A DNA stretch of 64,000 nucleotides from Rippkaea orientalis PCC 8801 (GCF_000021805.1 NC_011726.1:2698097-2762096), one strand, 5' to 3'; positions 36,847-46,393 are shown, counted from the first letter of the stretch. Numbers and translations: made by a program. The notes: generated by a model from the sequence alone, not told the origin.

Positions 36847-38139
36847 ATGCTGCGAATTATCACTCAATCTGCTGAGGTACACACCGAACTGCAACGAATC
36901 CGCCATCGGATTTACGATGATGCGATTCAACAACAAGAAGCAGCCGTCAAAAAAATTCTAGAAACCGTCAAGGATCGAGGCGATTTAGCCTTTCTAGAGG
37001 ATTTGGAGCCACCTTTAAACCCAAAACAGTTACGGGTTAGTGGTTCGGAACTAGACGCGGCCTATCAGCAAATTTCTAAGGACTTACTCGATGCCATTCG
37101 AGTCGTCTGTCAACAACTCAAGTCCTTTCATCAGCAACGTCTCCCCAAATCTTGGGTTAAATTTGAAGAAGATGAGGTTGTCATCGCTAAGCGGTATGCC
37201 CCCCTCAAACGCGCTGGACTTTATGTAGCGGGCGATCGCGGTTCCCATATCAGTCGGGTACTCATGCAGGCCATTCCAGCCCAAGTTGCCCAAGTACCCC
37301 AAATTGTTTTAGTTACCCCTCCTGATGCCACCGGAAAAATTCATCCAAATATTTTGGTAGCCGCTCAAGAAGCGGGGGTTCAGGAGATTTATCGTTTAGG
37401 GGGGGCGGCTGCTATTGCGGCTTTAGCCTATGGCACAGAAAGTCTACCGAAGGTTGATGTCATTACAGGAACGGGAGATCTAGAGATAACGTTAGCCAAA
37501 AAAATGGTTTATGGGACAATAGCCTTAGATACTACTGTTCAATCCTCAGATTTGATGATTATTGCAGATCGTCAGGCTAATTCAACCCAAATTGCTGCGG
37601 ATTTATTAGCGCAAGTAGAACAAGATCCCACCACCGCTATTGTTCTACTTACCCCAGATTTTGGCTTAGCAGAAGCGGTTCAAGAGCAGGTTTTACAGCA
37701 ATTACAGCAATATTCCCCAAGCATTCTGACGGAAAAAGCGATCGCCCACTATGGGTTAATTATCGTGGTAGACTCCCTAGGACAAGCGATCGCCCTTGCT
37801 AATCAGTTTGTTCCTCAATATCTCATGTTAGCCATGGCCGAACCGTGGGATTTTGTTGACCAAATTCGCCATGCTGGGACGATTTTGATGGGTTCAGCTA
37901 CCCCTAAAGCGATCGCTGATTATTTGGGAAATTCTGGGATGATTTTACCGCCTTCTGGCATAGTCCGCTACGCTTCTACGTTGGGAGTAGAAACCTTCCT
38001 TAAACCTTCTAATCTCATCCAATATTCCCCAACATCCTTGAAAAAACTCTCGGATACTCTCCAATTATTAGCCGAAGCAGAAGGCTTTTTGGCTAATACT
38101 GAGGCTATTCGTCTTAGATTTAAAGGGGAAAGTGGATGA
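36847..38139 (+). CDS. hisD: Histidinol dehydrogenase
   Basis: 430 residues. It catalyses the last two steps of histidine synthesis, L-histidinol to histidine, with two NAD+. Family motifs are visible: YAPLKRAGLYVAGDRG, VTGTGDLEITLAKKMVYGTIALDTTVQSSDLMI (the family's substrate/zinc region) and the conserved GxxHxxxA-like SGIVRYASTLGVETFLK end. The classical GPSE motif reads TVQSS here, and the usual HTVLPT reads GMILPPSGIVRYAS. This is a divergent HisD-like group; some cyanobacteria carry two copies, so another hisD may exist elsewhere in the genome. Cytosolic. Confidence 0.85.
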   Translation: MLRIITQSAEVHTELQRIRHRIYDDAIQQQEAAVKKILETVKDRGDLAFLEDLEPPLNPKQLRVSGSELDAAYQQISKDLLDAIRVVCQQLKSFHQQRLPKSWVKFEEDEVVIAKRYAPLKRAGLYVAGDRGSHISRVLMQAIPAQVAQVPQIVLVTPPDATGKIHPNILVAAQEAGVQEIYRLGGAAAIAALAYGTESLPKVDVITGTGDLEITLAKKMVYGTIALDTTVQSSDLMIIADRQANSTQIAADLLAQVEQDPTTAIVLLTPDFGLAEAVQEQVLQQLQQYSPSILTEKAIAHYGLIIVVDSLGQAIALANQFVPQYLMLAMAEPWDFVDQIRHAGTILMGSATPKAIADYLGNSGMILPPSGIVRYASTLGVETFLKPSNLIQYSPTSLKKLSDTLQLLAEAEGFLANTEAIRLRFKGESG

Positions 38140-38192
38140 GTGTGGGAAGTGTGGGAAGTGTGGGGAGTGTGGGAAGTGTGGGAAGTGTGGGG
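38139..38192. repeat. Tandem 9-nt repeat (AGTGTGGGA, six copies)
   Basis: Six back-to-back units AGTGTGGG(A/G), starting at the last base of the hisD stop codon. A heptamer-type run (TTGCCTA/TTGCCTG units) follows at about 38221-38252, still upstream of the signal peptidase gene. Confidence 0.9.
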
Positions 38193-38297
38193 AAGAGATA
38201 TAAGGACTATTAACTGATTACTGTTGCCTATTGCCTGTTGCCTGTTCCCTGTTATGTTAATATCGATACATTCAACCATTATGGTCATTAATTAAGC

Positions 38298-39347
38298 GTG
38301 TCCGATTTTGATAGCAATAAAGATCCCTGGTTAGCGGTTAATCTCTCGATGTTTTTCCCAGGTATTGGACAGATATACGGGGGAAATATTGTACGCGGAA
38401 TTATTTTTTTAGGCAGCCAAGCTTATTTTTTATCAATGGGGTTTTGGCATCTTTTTGCTGCTAAGGGTAATACAGTTACGGGATTTATTTATCTGTTTAT
38501 TGCGAGTATTGCTTACTTATTTAATATTCTTGATTCTCATCTGGTTATCTACTATAAACATCAAGATACAATTCGAGAAAAAATTCCCCGTAAATATAAA
38601 AATCCGTGGTTTGCTGTCTTTGCTTCTCGAATTTTACCAGGCTTAGGCCATCTTTATTTGCAAAAATCTATTCTTGGCTTAATTTTATTAACCTCTAGCC
38701 TAATTTTTTTGAAGTTAGATGATCTTTTTGATCCCTTATTAATCGTTGTTCCCATATTAACGGCGATCGCTACTTATCATAGTTATTTAATCTTTCCCCG
38801 TCCTCATGGATCCCTCGGACGTTCTTTTATTTCTCTAATGGCTGGATTAGTCTTTTTTGTAAGTTTAATTGGTAATTATTTTCCTCAATGGATCGAACAA
38901 AGATTTGAAAAATTTATTATTCCTAGTGAGTCCATGAAACCCACCTTACAAATTGGTGATATGGTGTTTGTCAGTAAAGTTGCTAACTATTTGCCTCGAA
39001 GGGGTGATATTATTGTTTTTACCCCCTCAGAATCCATCAAAACAAAAGATCCTCAAAGCCCTGAATATTATATCAAACGAGTCATCGCTACACCAGGAGA
39101 AATAGTGGAGATTAACCAAGGCAAAGTTTATATTAATAGCCTTCCCCTTGATGAACCTTACATTACACAACCTCCTCTCTATTATCTACCTCCTGAAGTA
39201 GTTCCAGCCAAAAACTATTTAGTGTTAGGAGATAATCGCAATAATAGTTTTGATTCCCATGTTTGGGGATTTTTACCCAAAGAAACGATTGTCGGTAAAG
39301 CTTATAAAATTGGGTGGCCACCTGAGCGTATTAATCCGTTAAATTAA
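38298..39347 (+). CDS. lepB: Signal peptidase I with multi-span N-terminal extension
   Basis: 349 residues, GTG start. The C-terminal 150 residues are a type I signal peptidase with nucleophile S212 (IPSESMKPTLQIGD), general base K260 (YYIKRVIATPGE) and the LVLGDNRNNSFDSHVWGF box. The N-terminal 195 residues contain two related repeats (PWLAVNLSMFFPGIGQIYGG and PWFAVFASRILPGLGHLYLQ) with several membrane helices. This is a TM2/DUF5683-like unit not found in ordinary LepB (about 190-220 residues). It removes signal peptides at the plasma or thylakoid membrane; the role of the extension is unknown. Confidence 0.9.
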   Translation: MSDFDSNKDPWLAVNLSMFFPGIGQIYGGNIVRGIIFLGSQAYFLSMGFWHLFAAKGNTVTGFIYLFIASIAYLFNILDSHLVIYYKHQDTIREKIPRKYKNPWFAVFASRILPGLGHLYLQKSILGLILLTSSLIFLKLDDLFDPLLIVVPILTAIATYHSYLIFPRPHGSLGRSFISLMAGLVFFVSLIGNYFPQWIEQRFEKFIIPSESMKPTLQIGDMVFVSKVANYLPRRGDIIVFTPSESIKTKDPQSPEYYIKRVIATPGEIVEINQGKVYINSLPLDEPYITQPPLYYLPPEVVPAKNYLVLGDNRNNSFDSHVWGFLPKETIVGKAYKIGWPPERINPLN

Positions 39348-39356
39348 CGCTGAATT

Positions 39357-39389
39357 ACTGATAACTGATAACTGATAACTGATTACTGA
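39357..39389. repeat. Heptamer repeat ACTGATA immediately before larB
   Basis: Three ACTGATA units, one ACTGATT and a partial ACTGA run straight up to the ATG at 39391. They belong to the short tandemly repeated repetitive (STRR) class known from cyanobacteria. They leave no room for a Shine-Dalgarno sequence. Confidence 0.85.
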
Positions 39390-39390
39390 A

Positions 39391-40167
39391 ATGACTCCAG
39401 ATTCCCTTCAATTATTGTTACAAGCGATCGCCCAAGGAAACATTACGCCGGATCAAGCCTTAGAAAAACTCAAACATTTTCAGTTTGAACCCGTCGAAGA
39501 TTTCGCCAAAATAGACCACCACCGTCACTTGAGAACCGGATTTCCTGAAGTCATCTGGGGACTGGGTAAGACCCCCGAACAAATTGCCCAAATTATGCAA
39601 GTGATGGGCAAACGTTCCCCCGTAGTCATGGCGACTCGCATTGAACCCGCCGTCGCTGAACAACTCGAAGAACAGATCCCCAAGCTAATTTACTATCCTA
39701 TAGCGCGGATTTGCGCCTTAAAGACCAACGAAATCCCTAGGATGGGTGGGGGGGTTATTTCGATTTTGACTGCTGGAACAGCCGATTTACCCGTGGCTGA
39801 AGAGGCAGCCATTACTGCCCAATTATGCGGGTTTTCGGTACAACGCCTTTGGGATGTGGGGGTAGCGGGGATTCATCGTCTTCTGAGTCATCGGGAGTTA
39901 ATTAATCAAGCGGATGTTTTAATTGTTGTCGCAGGAATGGAAGGAGCCCTACCGAGTGTTGTCGCGGGAATGGCGGACTGTCCGGTCATTGGGGTTCCCA
40001 CCAGTATCGGTTATGGAGCAAGTTTTGGGGGAATTGCCCCCCTACTAACGATGCTTAATTCTTGTGCGGCGGGGGTAGGAGTGGTCAATATTGATAACGG
40101 TTTTGGGGCAGCTATTTTAGCAGGACAAATTTTGCGAACGGCACAACGTTTACAGCGTAAGGAGTGA
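39391..40167 (+). CDS. larB: Nickel-pincer cofactor biosynthesis protein LarB
   Basis: 258 residues, PurE/AIR-carboxylase-like. LarB carboxylates and hydrolyses nicotinic acid adenine dinucleotide in the first step of nickel-pincer nucleotide synthesis for lactate racemase-type enzymes. Visible motifs: DHHRHLRTGFPEVIWG, VMATRIEP, RMGGGVISILTAGTADLPVAEEAA, GVPTSIGYGASFGG and NIDNGFGAA. larC, larE and larA are not in the window. The start codon follows the heptamer repeat directly. Single gene. Confidence 0.92.
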   Translation: MTPDSLQLLLQAIAQGNITPDQALEKLKHFQFEPVEDFAKIDHHRHLRTGFPEVIWGLGKTPEQIAQIMQVMGKRSPVVMATRIEPAVAEQLEEQIPKLIYYPIARICALKTNEIPRMGGGVISILTAGTADLPVAEEAAITAQLCGFSVQRLWDVGVAGIHRLLSHRELINQADVLIVVAGMEGALPSVVAGMADCPVIGVPTSIGYGASFGGIAPLLTMLNSCAAGVGVVNIDNGFGAAILAGQILRTAQRLQRKE

Positions 40168-40314
40168 AAAGGTGAGAGGTAACTTTGGGTCTGACCAGAG
40201 ATTTTAGATTAGAGATTGTAGATTGTAGATTGAAAAGACATAAGTCCCTGTCTTTTAAGCTGAGGTCAATCTAAAATCTCAACTCGGCGATCTACAAATC
40301 CCTTGAAAACTTAA

Positions 40315-40848
40315 CTATTCACTGCGTTGATTTTGCGATAATTTTGCCAAACTTTGTTGATTAATTTCTATCTGTGGATTCTCGTCTTGACGCATTCCTA
40401 GCGATCGCTTAACTTGTCCAATATACAAGGGTTCAGACAAGCCAGGTTCAGGATGAATTAAGACACGAGCGCGAATGGTTAGGTTATTATCACCTCCCTG
40501 AGCGGTTCTCCCATAGGAAAAATAATCGGTAGCCGCTTGTTTAAGGGTTGCTTCTAACTCAGATTCGGTAATAGCAGCAGGAACCGCAATAACCACTTGA
40601 TTCGCCCCATTATCATAAACGCGGGAAAAGCGAACCGCCCCAGGAATTTCGGTACGGGTAAATAATCCTAATCCGAGGCCAAACAAACCTCCAGTTAATA
40701 CTGCCATAAAAGCAGTAATTCCTACTAAGCGAAAGCGAATCCCCCACCCCAAGAAAAACGCTAAAATCGTCAGGAAAAGAAAGCTAATGGTAGCAATTCC
40801 TGACCACTGAATATAATTAGAAAATGCCAGATTAGTTAAAATATCCAT
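40315..40848 (-). CDS. ycf51: Ycf51 (DUF2518)
   Basis: 177 residues with two N-terminal membrane helices (IATISFLFLTILAFFLGWGIRF and LVGITAFMAVLTGGLFGLGLGLF). A soluble domain containing NGANQVVIAVPAAITESELEATLKQAATDYFSYGR follows. This is the cyanobacterial/plastid Ycf51 family. Membrane protein, role unknown. It is the second gene of a tight pair: the upstream gene ends one base before its ATG (40848/40849). Confidence 0.9.
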   Translation of the reverse strand: MDILTNLAFSNYIQWSGIATISFLFLTILAFFLGWGIRFRLVGITAFMAVLTGGLFGLGLGLFTRTEIPGAVRFSRVYDNGANQVVIAVPAAITESELEATLKQAATDYFSYGRTAQGGDNNLTIRARVLIHPEPGLSEPLYIGQVKRSLGMRQDENPQIEINQQSLAKLSQNQRSE

Positions 40849-41556
40849 CTATAATTCTATCCCGGTATCTGTAAACAATTTAACTAAGTCTTCATGAATT
40901 AATTGGTCTTGTCGTAAAAGCATTAAGCAGCGTTTAGCAAAGTGATCATCTTTTTGAATTTTGTCAACTAAGAAGTTTTTGACCGAATCGTCAGTAATTT
41001 TTTCAGGAATATAGAGCTTTTCAACATCTTCAGGAGAACGACGGGAAAAGATATCTTTAAAAGCCAATTCATCATCATAAATGACTTCTTTACTCACCCA
41101 TTCCCATTCAACTCGTTGAATCCACAGTTTTTCCTCAGAAAAAATGGAATTAATATTTAGGGTCATATCATCTGTCACCCACCAATAAGTATTAGGATCA
41201 TCGTAAGTGTCTCCTTCAACAGAATTGGGTAACGTAACATGAGTGCCTGAAAAATTGCGAATATTCACATTCGCATTTTCTGTGGTTCTATAGGCGATTT
41301 TTATCCTTAGATACAGTCCTTCTTTAGCATATTTATCTTTCCTCGGTAAAAGATGGCGAAAACTCAGCGCAGGACCTGCGTCATAGATTTCAATTAAACC
41401 CTGTTCTTGATCGAGATACCAATTATACCCATAGATTTTTGCATCCACTGCCCAAGCTGTCCCCTTTTGTCCCAAAATATCGGTTTGCGTCTCGATGATC
41501 GGACGGGGCATAATCGTTTTTCGCACGGAGGGAAAAAATTCTCTTTGAAGTTCCAT
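40849..41556 (-). CDS. Conserved hypothetical protein upstream of ycf51
   Basis: 235 residues, acidic, soluble, no membrane segment. The first two thirds look beta-rich (AKIYGYNWYLDQEQGLIEIYDAGP) with an EWEWVSKEVIYDDE-type strand. The last third is helical and ends in RSPEDVEKLYIPEKITDDSVKNFLVDKI. Family not recognised with confidence. Stop and the ycf51 start abut, so they form an operon and are probably translationally coupled. The alternative start M16 at 41511 is possible. Confidence 0.75.
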   Translation of the reverse strand: MELQREFFPSVRKTIMPRPIIETQTDILGQKGTAWAVDAKIYGYNWYLDQEQGLIEIYDAGPALSFRHLLPRKDKYAKEGLYLRIKIAYRTTENANVNIRNFSGTHVTLPNSVEGDTYDDPNTYWWVTDDMTLNINSIFSEEKLWIQRVEWEWVSKEVIYDDELAFKDIFSRRSPEDVEKLYIPEKITDDSVKNFLVDKIQKDDHFAKRCLMLLRQDQLIHEDLVKLFTDTGIEL

Positions 41557-41768
41557 TAGCTATCTTAATTCCTGACTAATTGACAATTTAACTGAGTTGA
41601 AAATCAGAGGTTGAGTCCACAATCAAAGTTCCAACAAGGACTCCTAATTAATTATCATGACATCAATTGAGCAACTATTATTTTTTCTTTTATGATTTGT
41701 TTAAAGAAACTGTTAGTTTGCGCTCATTTGTGGGAATAATACCATTAGCCCTTGCTTATGTGCTTCCA

Positions 41769-43859
41769 ATGAATACCTTACCCCCCTTTCGCCATATTCT
41801 GGTTATTGAGGATCAAAAAGCGCGTCGAATCGTTGCCCTTGATGAAGCTACCTATGCTTTAGGTCGAGAGTCTACTAATGATATCGTGATTTATGATCAG
41901 GTTGTTTCCCGTCGTCACGCCACCCTTGTCCGTATTCGACCCACTCCACGACTTGACCACTATGCTTATCGTATTATTGATGGGGACTTAGAAGGTAATC
42001 GTAGTACTAATGGTTTACTCATCAATGGACGCAATTGTCAATCCCACAATCTTAAACACGGTGATGTGATTTTCTTGGGGGCTGAAGCCAAAGTTAGTTA
42101 TTATATTCTTTCTACTGCTTTAGAAATTGATTTGTTTAATCCTCTTGAGGATGTGCAAGTTGAAGTGATCGATGAATCATCAACCACTATTGATAATAAT
42201 AAGTATAAATCAACTTTAGTTAATTCCCAACCGCTACAAGATCGCGATCCTAAAGATTTAATTCGCTTAGCATCTTTCCCTGAATTAAGTCCTAATCCCA
42301 TTATAGAAATGGATTTTTCTGGTAATTTAACCTATCTTAATCCAGCAGCTAGTATCAAATTTAAAAGTCTTGAACAAGATAAATTAAAACATCCCGTCAT
42401 CGCAGGATTACTCTCCGAAGCATCGAATATTCAAGGGAATTTATTATTGCGAGAAATAACAGTGGGTGAAGAAATTTTTGAGCAGTATGTTCATTATTTA
42501 TCTGATAGTCAATTGATTAGAAGTTATTTGTTTAATATTACTGATCGGAAAGAAGCAGAAAAAAAACTCAAATATCACGCATTTTATGATACTTTAACGA
42601 ATTTACCGAATCGGACTTGGTTTGATGAAAAATTAGCGATCGCTTTAACGAAAGCTAAACGGGAAAATCATTTATTAGCGGTCTTATTCCTCGATTTAGA
42701 TTCCTTTAAAAACATCAATGATACCCTCGGTCATCCCATGGGAGATCAACTCCTAAAACAGTTTGCTCAACGGTTAAATTCCTGTGTTCGTTCTGGGGAT
42801 ATGGTTGCTCGTTGGGGAGGGGATGAATTTACTTTACTCCTCCCCCAAATTCATAGTCCCGAAGATACCGTTAATCTCGCTCAACGTATCCTTGATGAAC
42901 TCAAACAGCCCTTTGAGGTTTCGGGTCATCAATTATATATTAAAACCAGTATTGGCATTGCGATCTATCCCCAAGATGGACACGATACAGAAAGTTTATT
43001 AAAAAATGCTGATGCTGCTCTCTATCGAGCAAAAGAACGAGGTCGTAATCATTATCGCTTCTATAGTTCTACCATGACCTCCAAAGCGTCAATGTTGTTA
43101 AAATTAGAAAATTTATTGTATCAGGCTATTGAACAAAATGAGTTGAGTTTACATTATCAACCTCAGCTAAAATTGAAGAATCATAAAATTAGTGGAATGG
43201 AAGCTTTACTCCGATGGTATCATCCGGAATTAGGACAAGTTTCTCCAGCAAAACTCATTCCATTAGTCGAAAAAACAGATTTAATTGTTCCCGTTAGCTT
43301 ATGGGTGTTACGAACAGCTTGTCAGCAAAATAAAACTTGGCAAAAGGCTGGTTTACCTCCAGTAACAATGGGGGTTAATTTTTCGGCTAAACAGTTTCAA
43401 CAACCAAATATCGTCGAAATGGTTAGCCAAGTTTTAGGAGAAACCAATTTAGATCCACAGCTTTTAGAATTAGAAATTACTGAAACTGCTTTAATGGAAA
43501 ATATTGAGTTTTCCCAAGAAACCCTAGGAGAGTTACGACAACTAGGCGTGAAAATTTCCCTCGATGATTTTGGGACAGGCTATTCTTCGTTAAGTTATTT
43601 ACAAAAATTTCCGGTAACTACCTTAAAAATTGACCAATCTTTTATTCAATCTGTCCAAGATACTCCCCCAAATACAGCCATTATTTCTGCGGTTATTGCC
43701 CTAGGAAAAAGTTTTAATTTACGGGTAATCGCCGAAGGTGTAGAAACCCTCAAACAGTTAGAATTATTACAACAGTTAAACTGTGAAGAAATTCAAGGTT
43801 ATTGGTTTAGTCGTCCGCTTACACCAGAAAATGCTACTCAATTTTTAAGCAGGGTTTAA
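41769..43859 (+). CDS. FHA-PAS-GGDEF-EAL cyclic-di-GMP enzyme
   Basis: 696 residues from ATG 41769. A TTG 102 bp upstream would add an unrelated hydrophobic stretch, and the tandem paralog supports the ATG. FHA domain (about 5-120; LGRESTNDIVI, SRRHATLV, GNRSTNGLLING), PAS (about 170-265), GGDEF with intact RWGGDEF and an RSGD inhibitory site, and EAL with EALLRW, LEITETAL and DDFGTGYSSLSYL. Both catalytic centres look active, so it can make or degrade c-di-GMP. FHA suggests phosphothreonine-dependent targeting. Soluble. Confidence 0.93.
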   Translation: MNTLPPFRHILVIEDQKARRIVALDEATYALGRESTNDIVIYDQVVSRRHATLVRIRPTPRLDHYAYRIIDGDLEGNRSTNGLLINGRNCQSHNLKHGDVIFLGAEAKVSYYILSTALEIDLFNPLEDVQVEVIDESSTTIDNNKYKSTLVNSQPLQDRDPKDLIRLASFPELSPNPIIEMDFSGNLTYLNPAASIKFKSLEQDKLKHPVIAGLLSEASNIQGNLLLREITVGEEIFEQYVHYLSDSQLIRSYLFNITDRKEAEKKLKYHAFYDTLTNLPNRTWFDEKLAIALTKAKRENHLLAVLFLDLDSFKNINDTLGHPMGDQLLKQFAQRLNSCVRSGDMVARWGGDEFTLLLPQIHSPEDTVNLAQRILDELKQPFEVSGHQLYIKTSIGIAIYPQDGHDTESLLKNADAALYRAKERGRNHYRFYSSTMTSKASMLLKLENLLYQAIEQNELSLHYQPQLKLKNHKISGMEALLRWYHPELGQVSPAKLIPLVEKTDLIVPVSLWVLRTACQQNKTWQKAGLPPVTMGVNFSAKQFQQPNIVEMVSQVLGETNLDPQLLELEITETALMENIEFSQETLGELRQLGVKISLDDFGTGYSSLSYLQKFPVTTLKIDQSFIQSVQDTPPNTAIISAVIALGKSFNLRVIAEGVETLKQLELLQQLNCEEIQGYWFSRPLTPENATQFLSRV

Positions 43860-43933
43860 ATCTTAAAGATAGGTTGAAAATTTGAGGGGAATTTGATATA
43901 ATTAATTCAAGTGAGATTAAGGCAGTAGCAACA

Positions 43934-45787
43934 ATGAACTTAGGGAATAATAAAGCAAAAGAGAAGTATGTTTTGATTATCGAAGATAGTCATTCTAGGC
44001 AGACCATTATGCTAGAAGAAGACAAGTATTCTATTGGCCGTCATTCGAGTAATTCTATTGTTATTCCCTCACGACAAATTTCGCGTATACACGCGACTTT
44101 AATCCGCAAAATTAATCGCCAAACTGATCAAGACTCTTTCTGGATTCTCGATGGAGATCTCGAAGGAAATAGAAGTCAAAATAGAATTTTTGTCAATGGA
44201 GAAAAATGCCTAGTTCATGAACTCAAAGATGGCGATTTGATTAACTTTGGTTGTGAAGTCAATGCCAGCTATCATCTACTTTCCTCTGGAACCATTTCTG
44301 AAACGCTTGTTGATCAAAATTGTCATTCAAAAATTGACAATCCTGAGCCAGAAAAAGAAACTCAAGTGATGGAAAAATTTCCAAGATTACAGCCCTACGA
44401 TCCCCATAAACAAGAAACCTTGCGCCTTGATATTTCCCCAATACAAGATGAAAATGATGAAGATACTTTTATTGAAAAATCCTATACTGATCCTCTGACG
44501 GATTTACCTAATCAAATTTTAGTTAACGAATATCTTTCTATCGCTTTAACTAATGCTAAACGAAATAAAAATCTAGTGGGTTTAATTCTAATTGATATCA
44601 AAGATTTCAAGAAAATTAATGATAATGTTAGCTATAGTATTGGTGATCAGATACTACAACAAATTGCCAAAAGATTGAAAGACTATTTACGATCAGGGGA
44701 TATTGTTGGTCGTTGGGGAGGCGATCAATTTAGTATTTTGTTAACTCAAGTTAAAACTATTGAAAACGTTGAAAAAGTTATTAAGCGTCTGATCAAAATT
44801 CTCCAAGAACCCTTACCAATTGACAAGCAAATTTATACTTTAGACTACTATCTTGGACTTGCGATATACCCTCAAGATGGAGATGGATCTCAACGGTTAA
44901 TTGGTTATGTAGAAAGACAAATTGCTGATGCTAAAAAATCAGGTAACTGTATCACATTAAAAGAAGCTTCTGCTGAAATTAATAGTCAATTATTACAGTT
45001 CCAAAAGCGATTAAAACAAGCGTTGATTCACCAGGAACTGTCCTTACATTATCAACCTCAAGTCAATATTATCACTGGGCAAATAGAAGGAGTAGAAGCC
45101 TTAATTCGTTGGCATCATCCAAAACAGGGTTTACTTCTACCGCAAAAATTTCTATCTTGGGCAGAAAAAACCGATCTCTTAATCCCTTTAACTCGTTGGA
45201 TCTTAGAAACAGCTTGTACTCAAAATAAAGCTTGGCAAAACGATGGTTTACCTCCTATCTTAATGTCTGTTAATCTTTCGACTGAACAATTTTATCATCC
45301 TCAATTAATTAAATTAATTAAACAAGTTTTATTAGCTACTGGTCTTAAATCCCGTTGGTTAGAGTTAGAAATTACAGAGACGACTATTTTAAAAGATTCC
45401 CAGAAAGCTTATCGAATTTTAAAAGCGTTGCAGCATCTTGGCGTTTCCCTTTGTCTAGACGATTTTGGCAAGGGATATGGGGCGATTAGTTACTTATCAG
45501 ATAGTCCTTTCCAAAAACTGAAAATTGATCTTTCAGTCATCCAAAAATTAAAAGAAAATCCTGAAAATACGATGATGATTTCTGCCTTAATTGCGTTAGC
45601 AGAAAAGTTCCAAATGAGAGTCGTTGCTGAAGGGGTGGAAACCCAACAACAACTCGATGTACTCTATACGCTTCAATGTGATGCCATACAAGGGTATCGT
45701 TTTAGTCGTCCACTTCCAGTGGAGGAAGCGACGGAGTTTCTACAATTTAATAGTCATTCAAACGTAATTTTGCAGTTTGGTTTGTAA
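43934..45787 (+). CDS. FHA-GGDEF-EAL protein with altered GGDEF motif
   Basis: 617 residues, paralogous to the gene 74 bp upstream but lacking the PAS domain. The FHA domain (about 10-125) keeps SIGRHSSNSIVI, SRIHATLI and GNRSQNRIFVNG. The GGDEF motif reads GGDQF, with the catalytic E replaced by Q, so cyclase activity is doubtful although the RSGD inhibitory site remains. The EAL domain has EALIRW, LEITETTIL and DDFGKGYGAISYL (DDFG retained). Likely a phosphodiesterase controlled by a degenerate GGDEF domain. Same transcription direction as the first gene, probably an operon. Confidence 0.92.
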   Translation: MNLGNNKAKEKYVLIIEDSHSRQTIMLEEDKYSIGRHSSNSIVIPSRQISRIHATLIRKINRQTDQDSFWILDGDLEGNRSQNRIFVNGEKCLVHELKDGDLINFGCEVNASYHLLSSGTISETLVDQNCHSKIDNPEPEKETQVMEKFPRLQPYDPHKQETLRLDISPIQDENDEDTFIEKSYTDPLTDLPNQILVNEYLSIALTNAKRNKNLVGLILIDIKDFKKINDNVSYSIGDQILQQIAKRLKDYLRSGDIVGRWGGDQFSILLTQVKTIENVEKVIKRLIKILQEPLPIDKQIYTLDYYLGLAIYPQDGDGSQRLIGYVERQIADAKKSGNCITLKEASAEINSQLLQFQKRLKQALIHQELSLHYQPQVNIITGQIEGVEALIRWHHPKQGLLLPQKFLSWAEKTDLLIPLTRWILETACTQNKAWQNDGLPPILMSVNLSTEQFYHPQLIKLIKQVLLATGLKSRWLELEITETTILKDSQKAYRILKALQHLGVSLCLDDFGKGYGAISYLSDSPFQKLKIDLSVIQKLKENPENTMMISALIALAEKFQMRVVAEGVETQQQLDVLYTLQCDAIQGYRFSRPLPVEEATEFLQFNSHSNVILQFGL

Positions 45788-45805
45788 GCATTGCTTTCAT
45801 TGACT

Positions 45806-46393
45806 TCACGGTAGAATTTCCCTTCCTACTGCTTCATAGGTTGACCAAGCGAATTTAGAGCGAGGATCAGGGTAATCTTTAATAACGACTCCCTTTTGAG
45901 AGGCACGTTCAAAGGCCACTAATAAGGGAATGGTTGTTTTAAAAAGAGGAAAATTGGCTTCTTTTAACAATTGGATAGCTTCGCGTCCATTTTTGGTACG
46001 CGCATCGACTTTCGTCAAGAGAATTTTAAAATTAGCGTTGAGCGGGGTTAATTGTTCTACCGCTTTAAAAGTCGCATCTAAGTCTAAATGGTTAGGGGTT
46101 GTGGGAACAATTAGTAAGTCACTGCCATCGGCAAGATCTTTAAATTCTTCCGGTTCAGGTCTAGCGCGGGTATCAACGATAATATGGGGATATTTACGAA
46201 TAATATTAGTAGCTCCCGCTTGGGAAGCCACATGGAACGGAAGTAAGTCTTCCCGTGACCAAATCAAAGCAGAACGGTTGCGATCGGCATCAATTAATAG
46301 AGTTGGGGCTTTTTGTTGTAAGTAGGCTGATAAATGAATAGCCGTGGTGGTTTTGCCGACTCCCCCTTTTAAGGCAGTAATAGAGATAATCAT
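45806..46393 (-). CDS. Orphan ParA-type ATPase
   Basis: 195 residues. Deviant Walker A KGGVGKTTTAIHLS (about 9-22) and switch segments LLIDADRNRSALIW and IIVDTRARPEPEEF place it in the ParA/Soj/MinD superfamily. No parB, mcdB or minE-like gene adjoins it, so it is an orphan. The DTRARPE version of the switch II motif is a little unusual (DTPP is typical). Possible roles are positioning of a cytosolic complex or plasmid/chromosome segregation. Convergent with the FHA gene; Yfr1 lies upstream on the same strand. Confidence 0.9.
   Translation of the reverse strand: MIISITALKGGVGKTTTAIHLSAYLQQKAPTLLIDADRNRSALIWSREDLLPFHVASQAGATNIIRKYPHIIVDTRARPEPEEFKDLADGSDLLIVPTTPNHLDLDATFKAVEQLTPLNANFKILLTKVDARTKNGREAIQLLKEANFPLFKTTIPLLVAFERASQKGVVIKDYPDPRSKFAWSTYEAVGREILP

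Noticed and set aside
37968-38288. Minus-strand frame with HTSHTS repeats
   Set aside because: The repeats are only the 9-nt tandem repeat read on the other strand, overlapping hisD.
41667-41768. Upstream TTG start of the first FHA-GGDEF-EAL gene
   Set aside because: It adds an unrelated hydrophobic stretch; the tandem paralog starts at the position equivalent to ATG 41769.
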